From Subdoligranulum variabile (lineage in GTDB: Bacteria; Bacillota; Clostridia; Oscillospirales; Ruminococcaceae), in contig NZ_CP102293.1 of the NCBI RefSeq assembly GCF_025152575.1, positions 2,790,001 to 2,854,000 on the forward strand: a stretch of DNA of 64,000 bases, given 5' to 3'. The stretch's first letter is position 1; the number at the start of each line of letters is the position of its first letter. This document shows, piece after piece, positions 26,515-34,924 of the stretch. The notes below the pieces were generated by a model that saw only the letters and a list, made by a program, of their open reading frames with translations, did not search any database and had not been told where the DNA came from. A program made the translations under genes and the position numbers.

Positions 26515-26790
26515 ATGGCGGATAAGAAATCTTCGAACACCGCAGCCCAGGCTCAGAGCGACAAAAAGAAAAAGACTTCGGTTTTTGGTAAGGTCAAGAA
26601 CTTTTTCAAAGGCATCGCAAAGTATTTCAAGGATACCAAGAGCGAGCTGAAAAAGGTCGTTTGGCCCAGCAAAAAGGATGTCAAGACCAACACCATCACG
26701 GTCATCGCGGTCGTGCTGATCGCGGCGATCGTCCTGATTGTGCTGGACCTTATCTTCGGCGGCGCGATCCACCTAGTGGTCGGCGCCTGA
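26515..26790 (+). CDS. secE: Preprotein translocase subunit SecE
   Basis: SecE clamps the SecY channel. The 91-residue product has a charged Ser/Ala/Lys-rich N-terminus, the amphipathic FKDTKSELKKVVWPSKKDV motif that defines the family, and one C-terminal membrane helix (about 64-85). It sits between rpmG and nusG, 16 and 24 bases apart. Confidence 0.97.
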   Translation: MADKKSSNTAAQAQSDKKKKTSVFGKVKNFFKGIAKYFKDTKSELKKVVWPSKKDVKTNTITVIAVVLIAAIVLIVLDLIFGGAIHLVVGA

Positions 26791-26814
26791 GCGCTTGAGC
26801 GGAGGCAATGACCA

Positions 26815-27354
26815 ATGGCTGAACAGGCAAACTGGTATGTGGTGCATACCTATTCCGGCTATGAGAACAAGGTCGCACAGGACCTGATGACGATGGTGGA
26901 AAACCGCCGCCTGCAGGACCTGATCTGCGACGTGAAGGTCCCGACCGAGACTGTGATCGAGGAAGTGCTGGACAAGACCGGTAACAAAACCGGCGAAAAG
27001 GAAGTCCAGCGCAAGCTTTACCCCGGTTATGTCTTTGTCAAGATGGTCATGAACGACAACACCTGGTACATCGTGCGCAACACGCGCGGCTGCACCGGTT
27101 TCGTCGGCCCGGAGTCCAAACCGGAGCCGCTGACCGAGGCGGAGGTTGCCAAGATGGGCGTCGAGACCACGGCCGAACTGCAGGTCGACTACAAAGTCGG
27201 CGACACGGTCGAAATCACCGCTGGCCCGATGGAAGGTTCCGTCGGCACCGTGGAGGAGATCGACATTCCTGCGCGCAAGGTGCGCGTGAAAATCACGATG
27301 TTTGGCCGCGAGCTGCCTGCTGAGCTGGAGCTCCATCAGGTCAAACTGTTCTGA
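26815..27354 (+). CDS. nusG: Transcription elongation/termination factor NusG
   Basis: NusG binds RNA polymerase and modulates pausing and termination. The 179-residue product has an NGN domain (WYVVHTYSGYENKVAQDLM; LYPGYVFVKMVMNDNTWYIV; RNTRGCTGFVG) and a C-terminal KOW domain (VGDTVEITAGPMEGSVGTVE). There is a short insertion relative to E. coli around residues 45-65 (VLDKTGNKTGEKEVQRK), common in Firmicutes. GGAGG lies 9 bases upstream of ATG 26815. Confidence 0.97.
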   Translation: MAEQANWYVVHTYSGYENKVAQDLMTMVENRRLQDLICDVKVPTETVIEEVLDKTGNKTGEKEVQRKLYPGYVFVKMVMNDNTWYIVRNTRGCTGFVGPESKPEPLTEAEVAKMGVETTAELQVDYKVGDTVEITAGPMEGSVGTVEEIDIPARKVRVKITMFGRELPAELELHQVKLF

Positions 27355-27386
27355 GAAAATTCTCGGAACGCAAGCAATTTCCGGTA

Positions 27387-27485
27387 AGAACCGCGAACGG
27401 GCCTGTTCCCGGGGTACGGTTTTTATAGGGTATGCGGTGGTCGCATACCCGTGGGAGGCCTGCACCGCGGGCCGCAACTCACCAC
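27387..27485 (+). promoter_or_regulatory. Structured rplK leader with terminator-like hairpin and probable L1-binding site
   Basis: Three structures fill the 153-base nusG-rplK gap. A hairpin at 27387-27418 is followed by five to six T and looks like a terminator. A perfect 9-bp stem is formed by 27428-27436 with 27442-27450. Then GTGGGAG (27451-27457) pairs with CTCACCAC (27478-27485) with one bulged A. Autogenous control by L1 binding in front of rplK is established in several bacteria, and the bulged helix is in the right place for it. Confidence 0.5.
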
Positions 27486-27507
27486 AAAATTTGGAGGTGC
27501 AAGTATC

Positions 27508-27933
27508 ATGGCACAGAAAATCACTGGCTACATCAAGCTGCAAATTCCCGCCGGCAAAGCGACTCCGGCTCCCCCCGTTGGTCCTGCCCTGGGCCAGAAG
27601 GGCGTCAACATCATGGCGTTCACCAAGGAGTTCAACGAGCGTACCAAGAACCAGATGGGTATGATCATCCCCGTCGTCATCACCGTGTACGCTGACCGCT
27701 CCTTCAGCTTCATTACCAAGACCCCCCCGGCGCCCGTTCTGATCAAGAAGGCTGCCGGCATCGACACCGCCTCCGGCGTGCCGAACAAGAACAAGGTCGG
27801 TTCCATCACCCTGGCCCAGGCCGAGGAGATCGCCAAGACCAAGATGCCCGACCTGAACGCCGCCTCTCTGGAGGCTGCCGTCAGCATGATCAAGGGCACC
27901 GCCCGCAGCATGGGCGTTACCGTTGAGGGTTGA
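27508..27933 (+). CDS. rplK: 50S ribosomal protein L11
   Basis: L11 forms the GTPase-associated stalk base on 23S rRNA. The 141-residue product begins [18 protein letters not shown] and contains [36 protein letters not shown] and the C-terminal [20 protein letters not shown] lies ahead of ATG 27508. rplA follows 18 bases later. Confidence 0.98.
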   Translation: MAQKITGYIKLQIPAGKATPAPPVGPALGQKGVNIMAFTKEFNERTKNQMGMIIPVVITVYADRSFSFITKTPPAPVLIKKAAGIDTASGVPNKNKVGSITLAQAEEIAKTKMPDLNAASLEAAVSMIKGTARSMGVTVEG

Positions 27934-27951
27934 ACAGGAGGGGAATAAGCA

Positions 27952-28644
27952 ATGAAACACGGCAAGAAATATACCGATGCTGCCAAACTGATCGAGAGCA
28001 GCAAGACTTATGATCCGGCCGAGGCCCTGGAGCTCTGCTGCAAGACCGCGACCGCGAAGTTCGACGAGACCGTCGAGCTGCATGTCCGTCTGGGCGTTGA
28101 CAGCCGTCACGCTGACCAGCAGGTCCGCGGCGCCGTTGTTCTGCCCAACGGTACCGGCAAGAACGTCCGCGTCATCGCCATCGCCAAGGGCGACGCTGCC
28201 AAGGCTGCTGAGGCTGCCGGTGCGCAGGAGGTCGGCGACGACGATCTGATCGCCAAGATCCAGGGCGGTTACCTGGACTTCGACGTTCTGGTTACCACCC
28301 CTGACATGATGGGCCGCGTTGGCCGTCTGGGTAAAATCCTTGGCCCCCGTGGTCTGATGCCCAACCCCAAGGCCGGTACTGTGACCCCCGATGTCGGCAA
28401 GGCTGTTACCGATGCCAAGGCCGGTAAGATCGAGTACCGTCTCGACAAGCAGAACATCATCCATGTGCCCATCGGCAAGGCCTCTTTCGGCGCCGAGAAG
28501 CTCATGACCAACCTGGACACCGTTCTGGATGCCATCGCCAAGGCGAAGCCCGCCGCGGCCAAGGGCCAGTACTTCAAGAGCGCGACCGTCGCCACCACCA
28601 TGGGCCCTGGCGTCCGCGTTGCCACCAACAAGTACGGTGTCTGA
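27952..28644 (+). CDS. rplA: 50S ribosomal protein L1
   Basis: L1 binds the mobile stalk of 23S rRNA and is the probable autoregulator of the rplK-rplA mRNA. The 230-residue length is standard. Typical segments are [52 protein letters not shown] and the C-terminal [23 protein letters not shown] precedes ATG 27952. Confidence 0.98.
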   Translation: MKHGKKYTDAAKLIESSKTYDPAEALELCCKTATAKFDETVELHVRLGVDSRHADQQVRGAVVLPNGTGKNVRVIAIAKGDAAKAAEAAGAQEVGDDDLIAKIQGGYLDFDVLVTTPDMMGRVGRLGKILGPRGLMPNPKAGTVTPDVGKAVTDAKAGKIEYRLDKQNIIHVPIGKASFGAEKLMTNLDTVLDAIAKAKPAAAKGQYFKSATVATTMGPGVRVATNKYGV

Positions 28645-28673
28645 TCCCAGCGTTTGCTGAATTCAAAAAGTAC

Positions 28674-28702
28674 TTGACAAACGCACGTTTGCGTGCTATA
28701 CT
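28674..28702 (+). promoter_or_regulatory. Strong sigma-A promoter of rplJ-rplL
   Basis: A perfect TTGACA (28674-28679), 17 bases, TATACT (28697-28702) with TGC before it. Confidence 0.92.
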
Positions 28703-28708
28703 ATCTAA

Positions 28709-28828
28709 GCTGTTTTTAAGACAGCAGGTGCCGCGAGGCATAATGGGGTAACCCAACCTGCCGAGAAACGTGCGTTTGATTGCTGTGCTTTCAAGCCCTT
28801 TTCCCGGCGACGGGAAAGGGGCTTTTTT
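28709..28828 (+). promoter_or_regulatory. Ribosomal protein L10 leader with attenuator
   Basis: The leader contains the conserved L10-leader pattern: an ACAGCAGGTGCC...GGCATAAT strand and the partner AACCTGCCGAG around 28720-28764. A transcription attenuator follows: a 14-bp stem (28793-28806 with 28811-28824) plus six T. In Firmicutes, L10 or the L10(L12)4 complex bound to this leader favours termination, giving feedback control of rplJ-rplL. Confidence 0.82.
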
Positions 28829-28886
28829 GTTACACGAAAAGCCGCTTACCGTTACCAAACTGTAAGTGGAACGAGGTGAAATTCAA

Positions 28887-29399
28887 ATGCCCAGTGCAAA
28901 GATTCTGGAATCCAAGAAGGCTCTTGTCAAGGCCCTGAACGAGGAGATCGCTTCTTCTCTGGCCGGTGTGGTTGTCGCATACAACGGCATCAGCGTGGCC
29001 GATGACACCAAGCTGCGTAAGGAACTGCGTGAGGCCGGCGTGCACTACATGGTCGTCAAGAACACCATGCTGCGTCTCGCCGTCAAGGGCACCCAGTACG
29101 AGGGTCTGACCGAGTACTTCAAGGGTGACACCGCCGTTGCCCTGTCCCCCGAGGACCCGGCTGCTGCGGCCCGCATCCTGTGCAAGTTCGCCGATGCCGA
29201 CAAGTCCAAGCGCTTCGTCGTCAAGGGCGGCTTCTGCGATGGTCAGGTTATGGACGCTGCCGGTGTCAAGGCTCTGTCCACCATGCCCAACCGCGAGGGT
29301 CTGCTTTCCATGCTGGCCGGTTCCCTCAACGGGATCATCGGCGGTCTGGCTGTGGCCCTGCAGGCTGTTGCCGACAAGCAGGAGGAACCCGCAGCTTGA
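28887..29399 (+). CDS. rplJ: 50S ribosomal protein L10
   Basis: L10 anchors L7/L12 dimers to the ribosomal stalk. The 170-residue product has VVVAYNGISVADDTKLRKEL, YMVVKNTMLRLA and the C-terminal helix region PNREGLLSMLAGSLNGIIG that binds L12. ATG 28887 follows ACGAGGTG; an in-frame GTG/ATG further up would lie in the leader. rplL follows after 91 bases containing a GAGCAC/GTGCTC hairpin. Confidence 0.97.
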   Translation: MPSAKILESKKALVKALNEEIASSLAGVVVAYNGISVADDTKLRKELREAGVHYMVVKNTMLRLAVKGTQYEGLTEYFKGDTAVALSPEDPAAAARILCKFADADKSKRFVVKGGFCDGQVMDAAGVKALSTMPNREGLLSMLAGSLNGIIGGLAVALQAVADKQEEPAA

Positions 29400-29490
29400 T
29401 TGTAAATCAAGCTGCGTGAGCACCTCGGCGCAGTGCTCGTTAAACCTGTGCGCCGCCTAACAAACTCAATTTTAAATGGAGGTAACTACC

Positions 29491-29868
29491 ATGGCTTCTG
29501 AGAAGATCACTGCCATTGTCGAGTCTGTCAAGACTATGACTGTTCTGGAGCTCAAAGAGCTCGTTGACACCATCTGCGAGGAGTTCGGCGTTTCCGCTGT
29601 TGCCGCTGCTGCTCCCGCTGCCGCCGGCGCTGCTGCCGCTCCCGCTGAGGAAGAGAAGACCGAGTTCGACGTCATCCTGAAGGACGTCGGCGCCAACAAG
29701 ATGCAGGTCATCAAGACCGTCAAGGAGCTGACCGGTGCTTCCCTGATGGAGGCCAAGAAGCTCGTCGAGACCCCCGATGCCAAGCTGAAGGAGCAGGCTT
29801 CCAAGGCCGACGCCGAGGAGATGCAGAAGAAGCTGGAAGAAGTCGGCGCCAAGGTCGAGCTGAAGTAA
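29491..29868 (+). CDS. rplL: 50S ribosomal protein L7/L12
   Basis: This is the stalk protein that recruits translational GTPases. The 125-residue product has the N-terminal dimerisation helices ([20 protein letters not shown]), an Ala/Pro hinge (about 35-55) and the C-terminal domain with [20 protein letters not shown] and [23 protein letters not shown] fixes ATG 29491. A strong terminator follows, and rpoB-rpoC, normally next, are absent. Confidence 0.98.
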   Translation: MASEKITAIVESVKTMTVLELKELVDTICEEFGVSAVAAAAPAAAGAAAAPAEEEKTEFDVILKDVGANKMQVIKTVKELTGASLMEAKKLVETPDAKLKEQASKADAEEMQKKLEEVGAKVELK

Positions 29869-29892
29869 TTCAGTTTTCCAGACTGTCATTTT

Positions 29893-29926
29893 ACACCGCA
29901 TGGTTTTACCGCCATGCGGTGTTTTT
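29893..29926 (+). terminator. Terminator after rplL
   Basis: A perfect 11-bp stem (29893-29903 with 29912-29922) with five T. Confidence 0.93.
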
Positions 29927-29933
29927 GTTTTGC

Positions 29934-29964
29934 AAAAAAAGACGCGATGCCTTGCGGCATCGCG
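29934..29964 (-). terminator. Terminator of the CBS-domain gene
   Basis: Read on the minus strand, a 9-bp stem (29964-29956 with 29951-29943) is followed by a T-run matching the A tract at 29934-29940. Confidence 0.88.
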
Positions 29965-30000
29965 CTGCTGGGGAAAACGGGAAAGAGAATGACAAAAGGA

Positions 30001-30453
30001 TCAGGTGTGCTGCCGCGGAGCGGTACTGCGGGGACGTTTTTCACCAGGGATCCCGGCAAACTTGCCGTACATATCCTTTAACAGAACGGTGCGGCGTACC
30101 ATGCCGATGAAGACGTTGCGGTCATCCACCACCGGAACGAAGTTCTGATCGATGGCTGCCCGCAGCAAGGTGGGCATATCGGTGGTAACGGTAACGGCCT
30201 TGTAATCTCGGCGGCGGGGAAAGCTGGCAATGGGAACATCCTCGCTGGCTTCCAGATCCAGCCCGTGCAGGTTCTTCATGCCCCACAGGATATCTCCCTC
30301 GGTGATGGTGCCCACATACTCGCCGTTGCGTTTCAGAACGGGAATGGTGGCGAAACGCTGGTTGGCCCATTTCTCCAGCGTCTGGCGCAGGGTGAAATCC
30401 TCGTAGATATATAATACGTCCTGCTTGGGGGTCAAAAAGAACAAAAGATTCAT
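30001..30453 (-). CDS. CBS-domain pair protein
   Basis: The 150-residue product is a stand-alone pair of CBS motifs: the first around TLRQTLEKWANQRFATIPVL with GEYVGTITEGDIL, the second around DMPTLLRAAIDQNFVPVVDD with FIGMVRRTVLL. Such pairs bind adenosine nucleotides and regulate partner proteins; no partner gene is adjacent. ATG 30453, 11 bases after AAGGAG, is preferred to an in-frame GTG four codons upstream that touches the ribosome site. It is a single-gene unit. Confidence 0.88.
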   Translation of the reverse strand: MNLLFFLTPKQDVLYIYEDFTLRQTLEKWANQRFATIPVLKRNGEYVGTITEGDILWGMKNLHGLDLEASEDVPIASFPRRRDYKAVTVTTDMPTLLRAAIDQNFVPVVDDRNVFIGMVRRTVLLKDMYGKFAGIPGEKRPRSTAPRQHT

Positions 30454-30573
30454 GCGTAAATGCACTCCTTTTGGTGGTAGTGTTGTTTCTATAACCAGTA
30501 TATACGTTCAGCCTGTAAACTTTGTGAATGGTTTGTTAAAAAACAACTGCTCGGATTTTTCTTGAAAAAAGAC

Positions 30574-30602
30574 TGTTCAAACGGTAAAAAGTGGTGTATA
30601 AT
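30574..30602 (+). promoter_or_regulatory. Promoter of the asp23-fakA unit
   Basis: TATAAT at 30597-30602 with TGTTCA 17 bases upstream at 30574-30579. The -10 is perfect and the -35 is weak. Confidence 0.5.
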
Positions 30603-30636
30603 AAACCTAATTAAGCCCAACAAAGGAGGATCGCAG

Positions 30637-30990
30637 ATGATCACCAAGGTGAATCCTTACGGACATATCTCTTTGACCAACGACTATTTCTCCGGCCTGG
30701 TGGAGCAGGCGGCCAAGCAGTGCTACGGCATTGCGGCTATGGGGCAAGCCCCTGCCGAAAGTGTCGTGCGCAACGCGCTGCGCACCGGCAGTCTGCCGCC
30801 GAAGGGCGTCACCGTCACGCAGGAGGGCGGGCGTCTGGTCATCGCGCTGCATATTAAAGTGGGGTATGGGCTCAATATCTCTACCATCACGCAAAGCATC
30901 ACCCATCGCGTCAAGGACGAGGTGGAGCATGCCACCGGCCTGAAGGTCGCGCGCATTGATGTGTATGTGGACGATATTCTGGCAGATTAA
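30637..30990 (+). CDS. Asp23/Gls24 (YloU-like) family protein
   Basis: The 117-residue protein matches the DUF322/Asp23 family: YGHISLTNDYFSGLVEQAAK at the start, then GVTVTQEGGRLVIALHIKVG and a C-terminal VKDEVEHATGLKVARIDVYV. Family members are envelope-stress or cell-envelope-associated proteins. AAAGGAGGAT sets ATG 30637. It lies 20 bases before fakA, the yloU-yloV arrangement that is conserved in Firmicutes. Confidence 0.93.
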   Translation: MITKVNPYGHISLTNDYFSGLVEQAAKQCYGIAAMGQAPAESVVRNALRTGSLPPKGVTVTQEGGRLVIALHIKVGYGLNISTITQSITHRVKDEVEHATGLKVARIDVYVDDILAD

Positions 30991-31010
30991 GACATGAGGT
31001 GTAACATACG

Positions 31011-32696
31011 ATGATTACTGGTCAGATCCTGCGTGACGCCATTCTTTCCGGCGCCAACAACATTGCAAATCAGCGCACCCGGGTGGATGAGCTGAACGTT
31101 TTTCCTGTCCCGGACGGTGATACCGGCACCAATATGAGTATGACGGTCGGTGCCGCTACCCGTGAGCTGGAGGCCCTGCCCGACAGCTGCACCGTGGCCG
31201 AGGCAAGCAAGACGGCGGCTTCCGCCATGCTGCGCGGCGCCCGCGGCAACTCCGGTGTAATTACGAGCCTTTTGTTCCGCGGTTTCTCCAAGGCCCTGAA
31301 GGACAAGACTGAGGCCAGTGCCGCCGACCTGGCAATGGCGCTGCAGATGGGCGTTGAGGCTGCCTACAAGGCGGTCATGAAGCCCACGGAGGGCACCATC
31401 CTGACCGTCACCCGCCTGGCGGCCGAAAAAGCTCAGCAGTGCACCGATATGGAAATTCCCGCCATGTGGGACGCCACGCTGGAAGCGGCGCAGGAAGCCC
31501 TGAACGATACGCCGAATCTGCTGCCTGTTCTGAAGAAAGCGGGCGTGGTGGACGCCGGTGGCCAGGGTATCATGCTGGTGTTCGAGGGCATGAAGCAGGT
31601 CTTTGACGGCGGCGAGATCATCGCCGGTGCTGAAGTGGCGGCCAAGCCCAAAGTGTCCAGCGAGGCGGCCGGCAAAGGTGTCTTTGCCGACGACCTGATG
31701 AAGGTAGAGGATATCAAGAACGGCTATTGCACCCAGTTCCTGCTGCATAAAAATGCCGATGCCAGCGTGACCCGTCTGCGGGCCTTCCTGGAATCCAACG
31801 GTGATTCTGTGGTGGTCATCGAAGATGACGATGTGGCCAATTGCCATGTGCATACCTCCGATCCCGGCATGATGCTGTCCGAGGCAATCAAGTACGGCTA
31901 TCTGACCGACTTCAAGATCGAGAACATGCATGAGCAGTTCCTGGCCCGCCAGAAACAGGGCAAGGGTCTGGAGAAGCAGGCGCAGGCTGAGGAAAACAAG
32001 GAAAGCGAGTTCACCTACGCGGCGGTGGATCCCGAGCGCGAATATGGCTTCGTGGCCGTTGCCGCCGGTGAGGGCCTGAAGAACGTCTTCACCGATCTGG
32101 GTGTGGATGCCGTTGTCAGCGGTGGCCAGACCATGAACCCCTCCACCGAGGATATCCTGGCGGCCATCCAGAGTGTGCCCGCCAAGACGGTCCTCGTCCT
32201 GCCCAATAACAAGAATATCATCATGGCGTCCGAGCAGGCGCAGAAGCTGGCGGATCGCAAGGTCATCGTGCTTCCCACCCGCACTGTGCCCCAGGGCATG
32301 ACGGCGATGCTGAACTTTGATCCCGAGGTCAAGCCCGACGAGAATGCTGTCAACATGATGCAGGCGGCAGACCGTGTGAGCACTGGTCTGGTGACCTATG
32401 CAGCCCGCGACAGTGAGTTTGACGGCAAGCCCATCAAGAAGGGCGAGATCATGGCGCTGGAGAATGGCAAGATCGTGGCCACCGGCACCGACATCGTCAA
32501 GGTTACCTATCGTCTGGCTCGCTCCATGCGCAAGAAGGATACCCAGTTCATCACGGTGATTTCCGGCTGCGATGTGAGTGACGAGGACGCCGAGCACACC
32601 ACTGAACTGGTCCGCGCCAAGTGCGGCGGGAATATTGAGGTCAGCCACATCAGCGGCGGCCAGCCGGTGTACTACTACATGATCTCGGTAGAGTAA
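31011..32696 (+). CDS. fakA: Fatty acid kinase catalytic subunit (YloV/DAK2)
   Basis: FakA phosphorylates fatty acids bound to FakB to give acyl-phosphates for phospholipid synthesis. The 561-residue product has an N-terminal DAK2 ATP-binding domain (about 8-200) with VDELNVFPVPDGDTGTNMS and MLRGARGNSGVITSLLFRG, a middle linker, and the FakA C-terminal domain (NCHVHTSDPG; VVSGGQTMNPSTEDIL; VLVLPNNKNIIMAS). No FakB (DegV) gene is in the window. Confidence 0.95.
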   Translation: MITGQILRDAILSGANNIANQRTRVDELNVFPVPDGDTGTNMSMTVGAATRELEALPDSCTVAEASKTAASAMLRGARGNSGVITSLLFRGFSKALKDKTEASAADLAMALQMGVEAAYKAVMKPTEGTILTVTRLAAEKAQQCTDMEIPAMWDATLEAAQEALNDTPNLLPVLKKAGVVDAGGQGIMLVFEGMKQVFDGGEIIAGAEVAAKPKVSSEAAGKGVFADDLMKVEDIKNGYCTQFLLHKNADASVTRLRAFLESNGDSVVVIEDDDVANCHVHTSDPGMMLSEAIKYGYLTDFKIENMHEQFLARQKQGKGLEKQAQAEENKESEFTYAAVDPEREYGFVAVAAGEGLKNVFTDLGVDAVVSGGQTMNPSTEDILAAIQSVPAKTVLVLPNNKNIIMASEQAQKLADRKVIVLPTRTVPQGMTAMLNFDPEVKPDENAVNMMQAADRVSTGLVTYAARDSEFDGKPIKKGEIMALENGKIVATGTDIVKVTYRLARSMRKKDTQFITVISGCDVSDEDAEHTTELVRAKCGGNIEVSHISGGQPVYYYMISVE

Positions 32697-32714
32697 TCGG
32701 CAAGCGAAAACGAC

Positions 32715-32754
32715 AAAAGGCGAATTTGGGGAAGTTCCGAGTTCGCCTTTTTCC
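32715..32754 (+). terminator. Terminator between fakA and recG
   Basis: AAAAGGCGAA (32715-32724) pairs with TTCGCCTTTT (32742-32751), continuing into T-rich sequence. Confidence 0.78.
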
Positions 32755-32799
32755 TTTATGGCGGCTCGCCGCCCATCCGAAACAGAAAGGAGGTCCCCT

Positions 32800-34842
32800 G
32801 TGGCAACCATCGACAGCTCCATCCAATATCTCAAGGGCGTGGGTCCTGCCTTCGCCAAAAAGTTTGAAAAGCTGGGTGTTCATACCATCCGGGACCTTCT
32901 GCTTTGCTATCCGCGCAAATATATCGATTATACCCAGCCCTATACAGTGGCTTCCGCGCCCTATGACGTGGATTGCTGCGTAAAGGCCACGGTTCTGCAG
33001 AAAGAACCGGCCCGGCGCATCAAGGGGGGGCGTGTGCTCAGCCGGGCATTGGCGGCCGACGATTCCGGCGTGCTGGCTTTGTCCTGGTTCAACGCTTCCT
33101 ATGCGGCGGATAAACTGATTGTCGGCCAGACCTATTATTTTGAGGGACGTGTGGGCGGTACACTGACCCATCGGGAACTGCTGCATCCGCTGGTTCGTAC
33201 CGAAGCCCAGGTGGCGGCCAGCCCCTTTGTGCCGGTCTACCACGGCACAGAAGGACTTCCGGCCTCGCGGCAGGCAAGCTGCGCCCAGGCGGCACTGGCC
33301 TATGTGGAGGAACTCCAGGATCCGTTGCCGCCGGAATTGCTGATTCGCTATCGGATGCCCACCAAGGCACAGGCGGTTCGTGCCGTGCATGCACCGCGCA
33401 ATCAGGCAGATCTTGCGGCAGGACGCCGTCGCCTGATTTTTGAGGAACTGTACCTTCTGCAGATCGGCATCTTTTTGCTGCGCAGCCATGGACGCCGGCA
33501 GACCAGTGCACCCATGCGCCCCATGAAGCTGGACCCGTTCTGGGGGAGTTTGCCCTATCAGCCCACGGGTGCCCAGCGCCGCGCCACAGAAGAAATTCTT
33601 CACGATCTCTGCGCTGATGTGCCGATGAACCGATTGCTGCAGGGAGATGTGGGCAGCGGCAAGACATTGGTGGCGGCGGCGGCGATCTGGTTTGCCGCCC
33701 AGAACGGCTGGCAGAGCGCCATGCTGGCGCCCACGGAAATCCTGGCCAGGCAGCATGCGGCCACGCTGGCGGACCGGCTGGAGCCTTTCGGCATCAATGT
33801 GACACTGCTGGTAGGGGGCATGAAGGCCAGCGAAAAGCGGATCGCCTTGTCGGCCATTGCCGATGGCCGTGCAGGGCTGGTGGTGGGCACCCACGCGGTA
33901 CTTACCGATTCGGTGGTTTTCAAAAATCTGGGACTCGCCATCGTGGACGAGCAGCACCGGTTCGGTGTACGGCAGCGCGGGTTGCTGGCGGGCAAGGCGC
34001 AGAGTCCTCATCTGCTGGTGATGAGTGCTACGCCCATTCCGCGTACGCTGGGACTACTAATGTACGGTGATCTGGATATCTCGGTACTGGACGAGCTGCC
34101 GCCCGGGCGCAAGCCCATCAAGACCTGGTTCATCAATGGCAAAAAGCGGCGGGATATGTACGGCTTTCTGGATAAGCAGATCGAGGCGGGACACCAGGTG
34201 TACATCGTCTGCCCGGCCATTGAGGAAAATGAGCTGGATACCGGCATGCAGGCCGTCAACAAATACTATACCGAGGTTGCCTGCGCCATGCTGCCCCACC
34301 GGCGCATCGGGTTGCTGCATGGCAAAATGAAGCCCAAAGAAAAGGACGAGGTCATGCAGCAGTTCAAGGCCGGGGAGCTGGACGTGCTGGTCTCCACTAC
34401 CGTGATCGAGGTCGGTGTGGATGTGCCCAATGCTACAGCTATGGTCATCGAAAATGCCGAGCGATTCGGTCTTTCAGCGCTGCACCAGCTTCGCGGTCGC
34501 GTAGGACGGGGAGCAGCAGATTCCTGTTGCATCCTGATCTCCGACAATGAAAACGATTCCGTGCGGGAACGTCTGCGGTTTCTCTGTCATACATCGGACG
34601 GTTTTGCGGTGGCCAAATATGACCTGGAGACCCGCGGCCCCGGCGATTTCTTTGGTCAGGCACAGCATGGTCTGCCGACCTTGCGGGTGGCGGACCTGGT
34701 GCAGGATACCCGCACGCTGCGGGTGGCACAGGACGAGGCCAAAGCGCTGCTGGCCGCCGATCCCAACTTGACGGATCCGGGACATCGTGCGCTTTCCGAC
34801 GAGGTGGAACGGCTGTTCGCCACGGCCGGTGCCATGAATTAA
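32800..34842 (+). CDS. recG: ATP-dependent DNA helicase RecG
   Basis: RecG remodels stalled replication forks and Holliday junctions. The 680-residue product has the N-terminal wedge/OB region (YLKGVGPAFAKKFEKLGVHT), Walker A LLQGDVGSGKTLVAAAA, motif II VDEQHRFGVRQR, MSATPIPRTLGLLMYGD and the C-terminal TRG region (HQLRGRVGRGAADSCC). GTG 32800 directly follows AAAGGAGGT and gives the standard length. Confidence 0.97.
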   Translation: MATIDSSIQYLKGVGPAFAKKFEKLGVHTIRDLLLCYPRKYIDYTQPYTVASAPYDVDCCVKATVLQKEPARRIKGGRVLSRALAADDSGVLALSWFNASYAADKLIVGQTYYFEGRVGGTLTHRELLHPLVRTEAQVAASPFVPVYHGTEGLPASRQASCAQAALAYVEELQDPLPPELLIRYRMPTKAQAVRAVHAPRNQADLAAGRRRLIFEELYLLQIGIFLLRSHGRRQTSAPMRPMKLDPFWGSLPYQPTGAQRRATEEILHDLCADVPMNRLLQGDVGSGKTLVAAAAIWFAAQNGWQSAMLAPTEILARQHAATLADRLEPFGINVTLLVGGMKASEKRIALSAIADGRAGLVVGTHAVLTDSVVFKNLGLAIVDEQHRFGVRQRGLLAGKAQSPHLLVMSATPIPRTLGLLMYGDLDISVLDELPPGRKPIKTWFINGKKRRDMYGFLDKQIEAGHQVYIVCPAIEENELDTGMQAVNKYYTEVACAMLPHRRIGLLHGKMKPKEKDEVMQQFKAGELDVLVSTTVIEVGVDVPNATAMVIENAERFGLSALHQLRGRVGRGAADSCCILISDNENDSVRERLRFLCHTSDGFAVAKYDLETRGPGDFFGQAQHGLPTLRVADLVQDTRTLRVAQDEAKALLAADPNLTDPGHRALSDEVERLFATAGAMN

Positions 34843-34875
34843 ATCCGTAAATCCCTTTTATTTCCGGGAAAAGTT

Positions 34876-34884
34876 TGCTATACT
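34876..34884 (+). promoter_or_regulatory. Extended -10 promoter of the carboxypeptidase gene
   Basis: TGCTATACT is an extended -10 located 41 bases before the start codon. The hexamer 17 bases upstream is T-rich but not a good -35. Confidence 0.5.
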
Positions 34885-34924
34885 AAAGGATAACCATAGA
34901 ACCAACCCTGAACAGAGGAACCAC

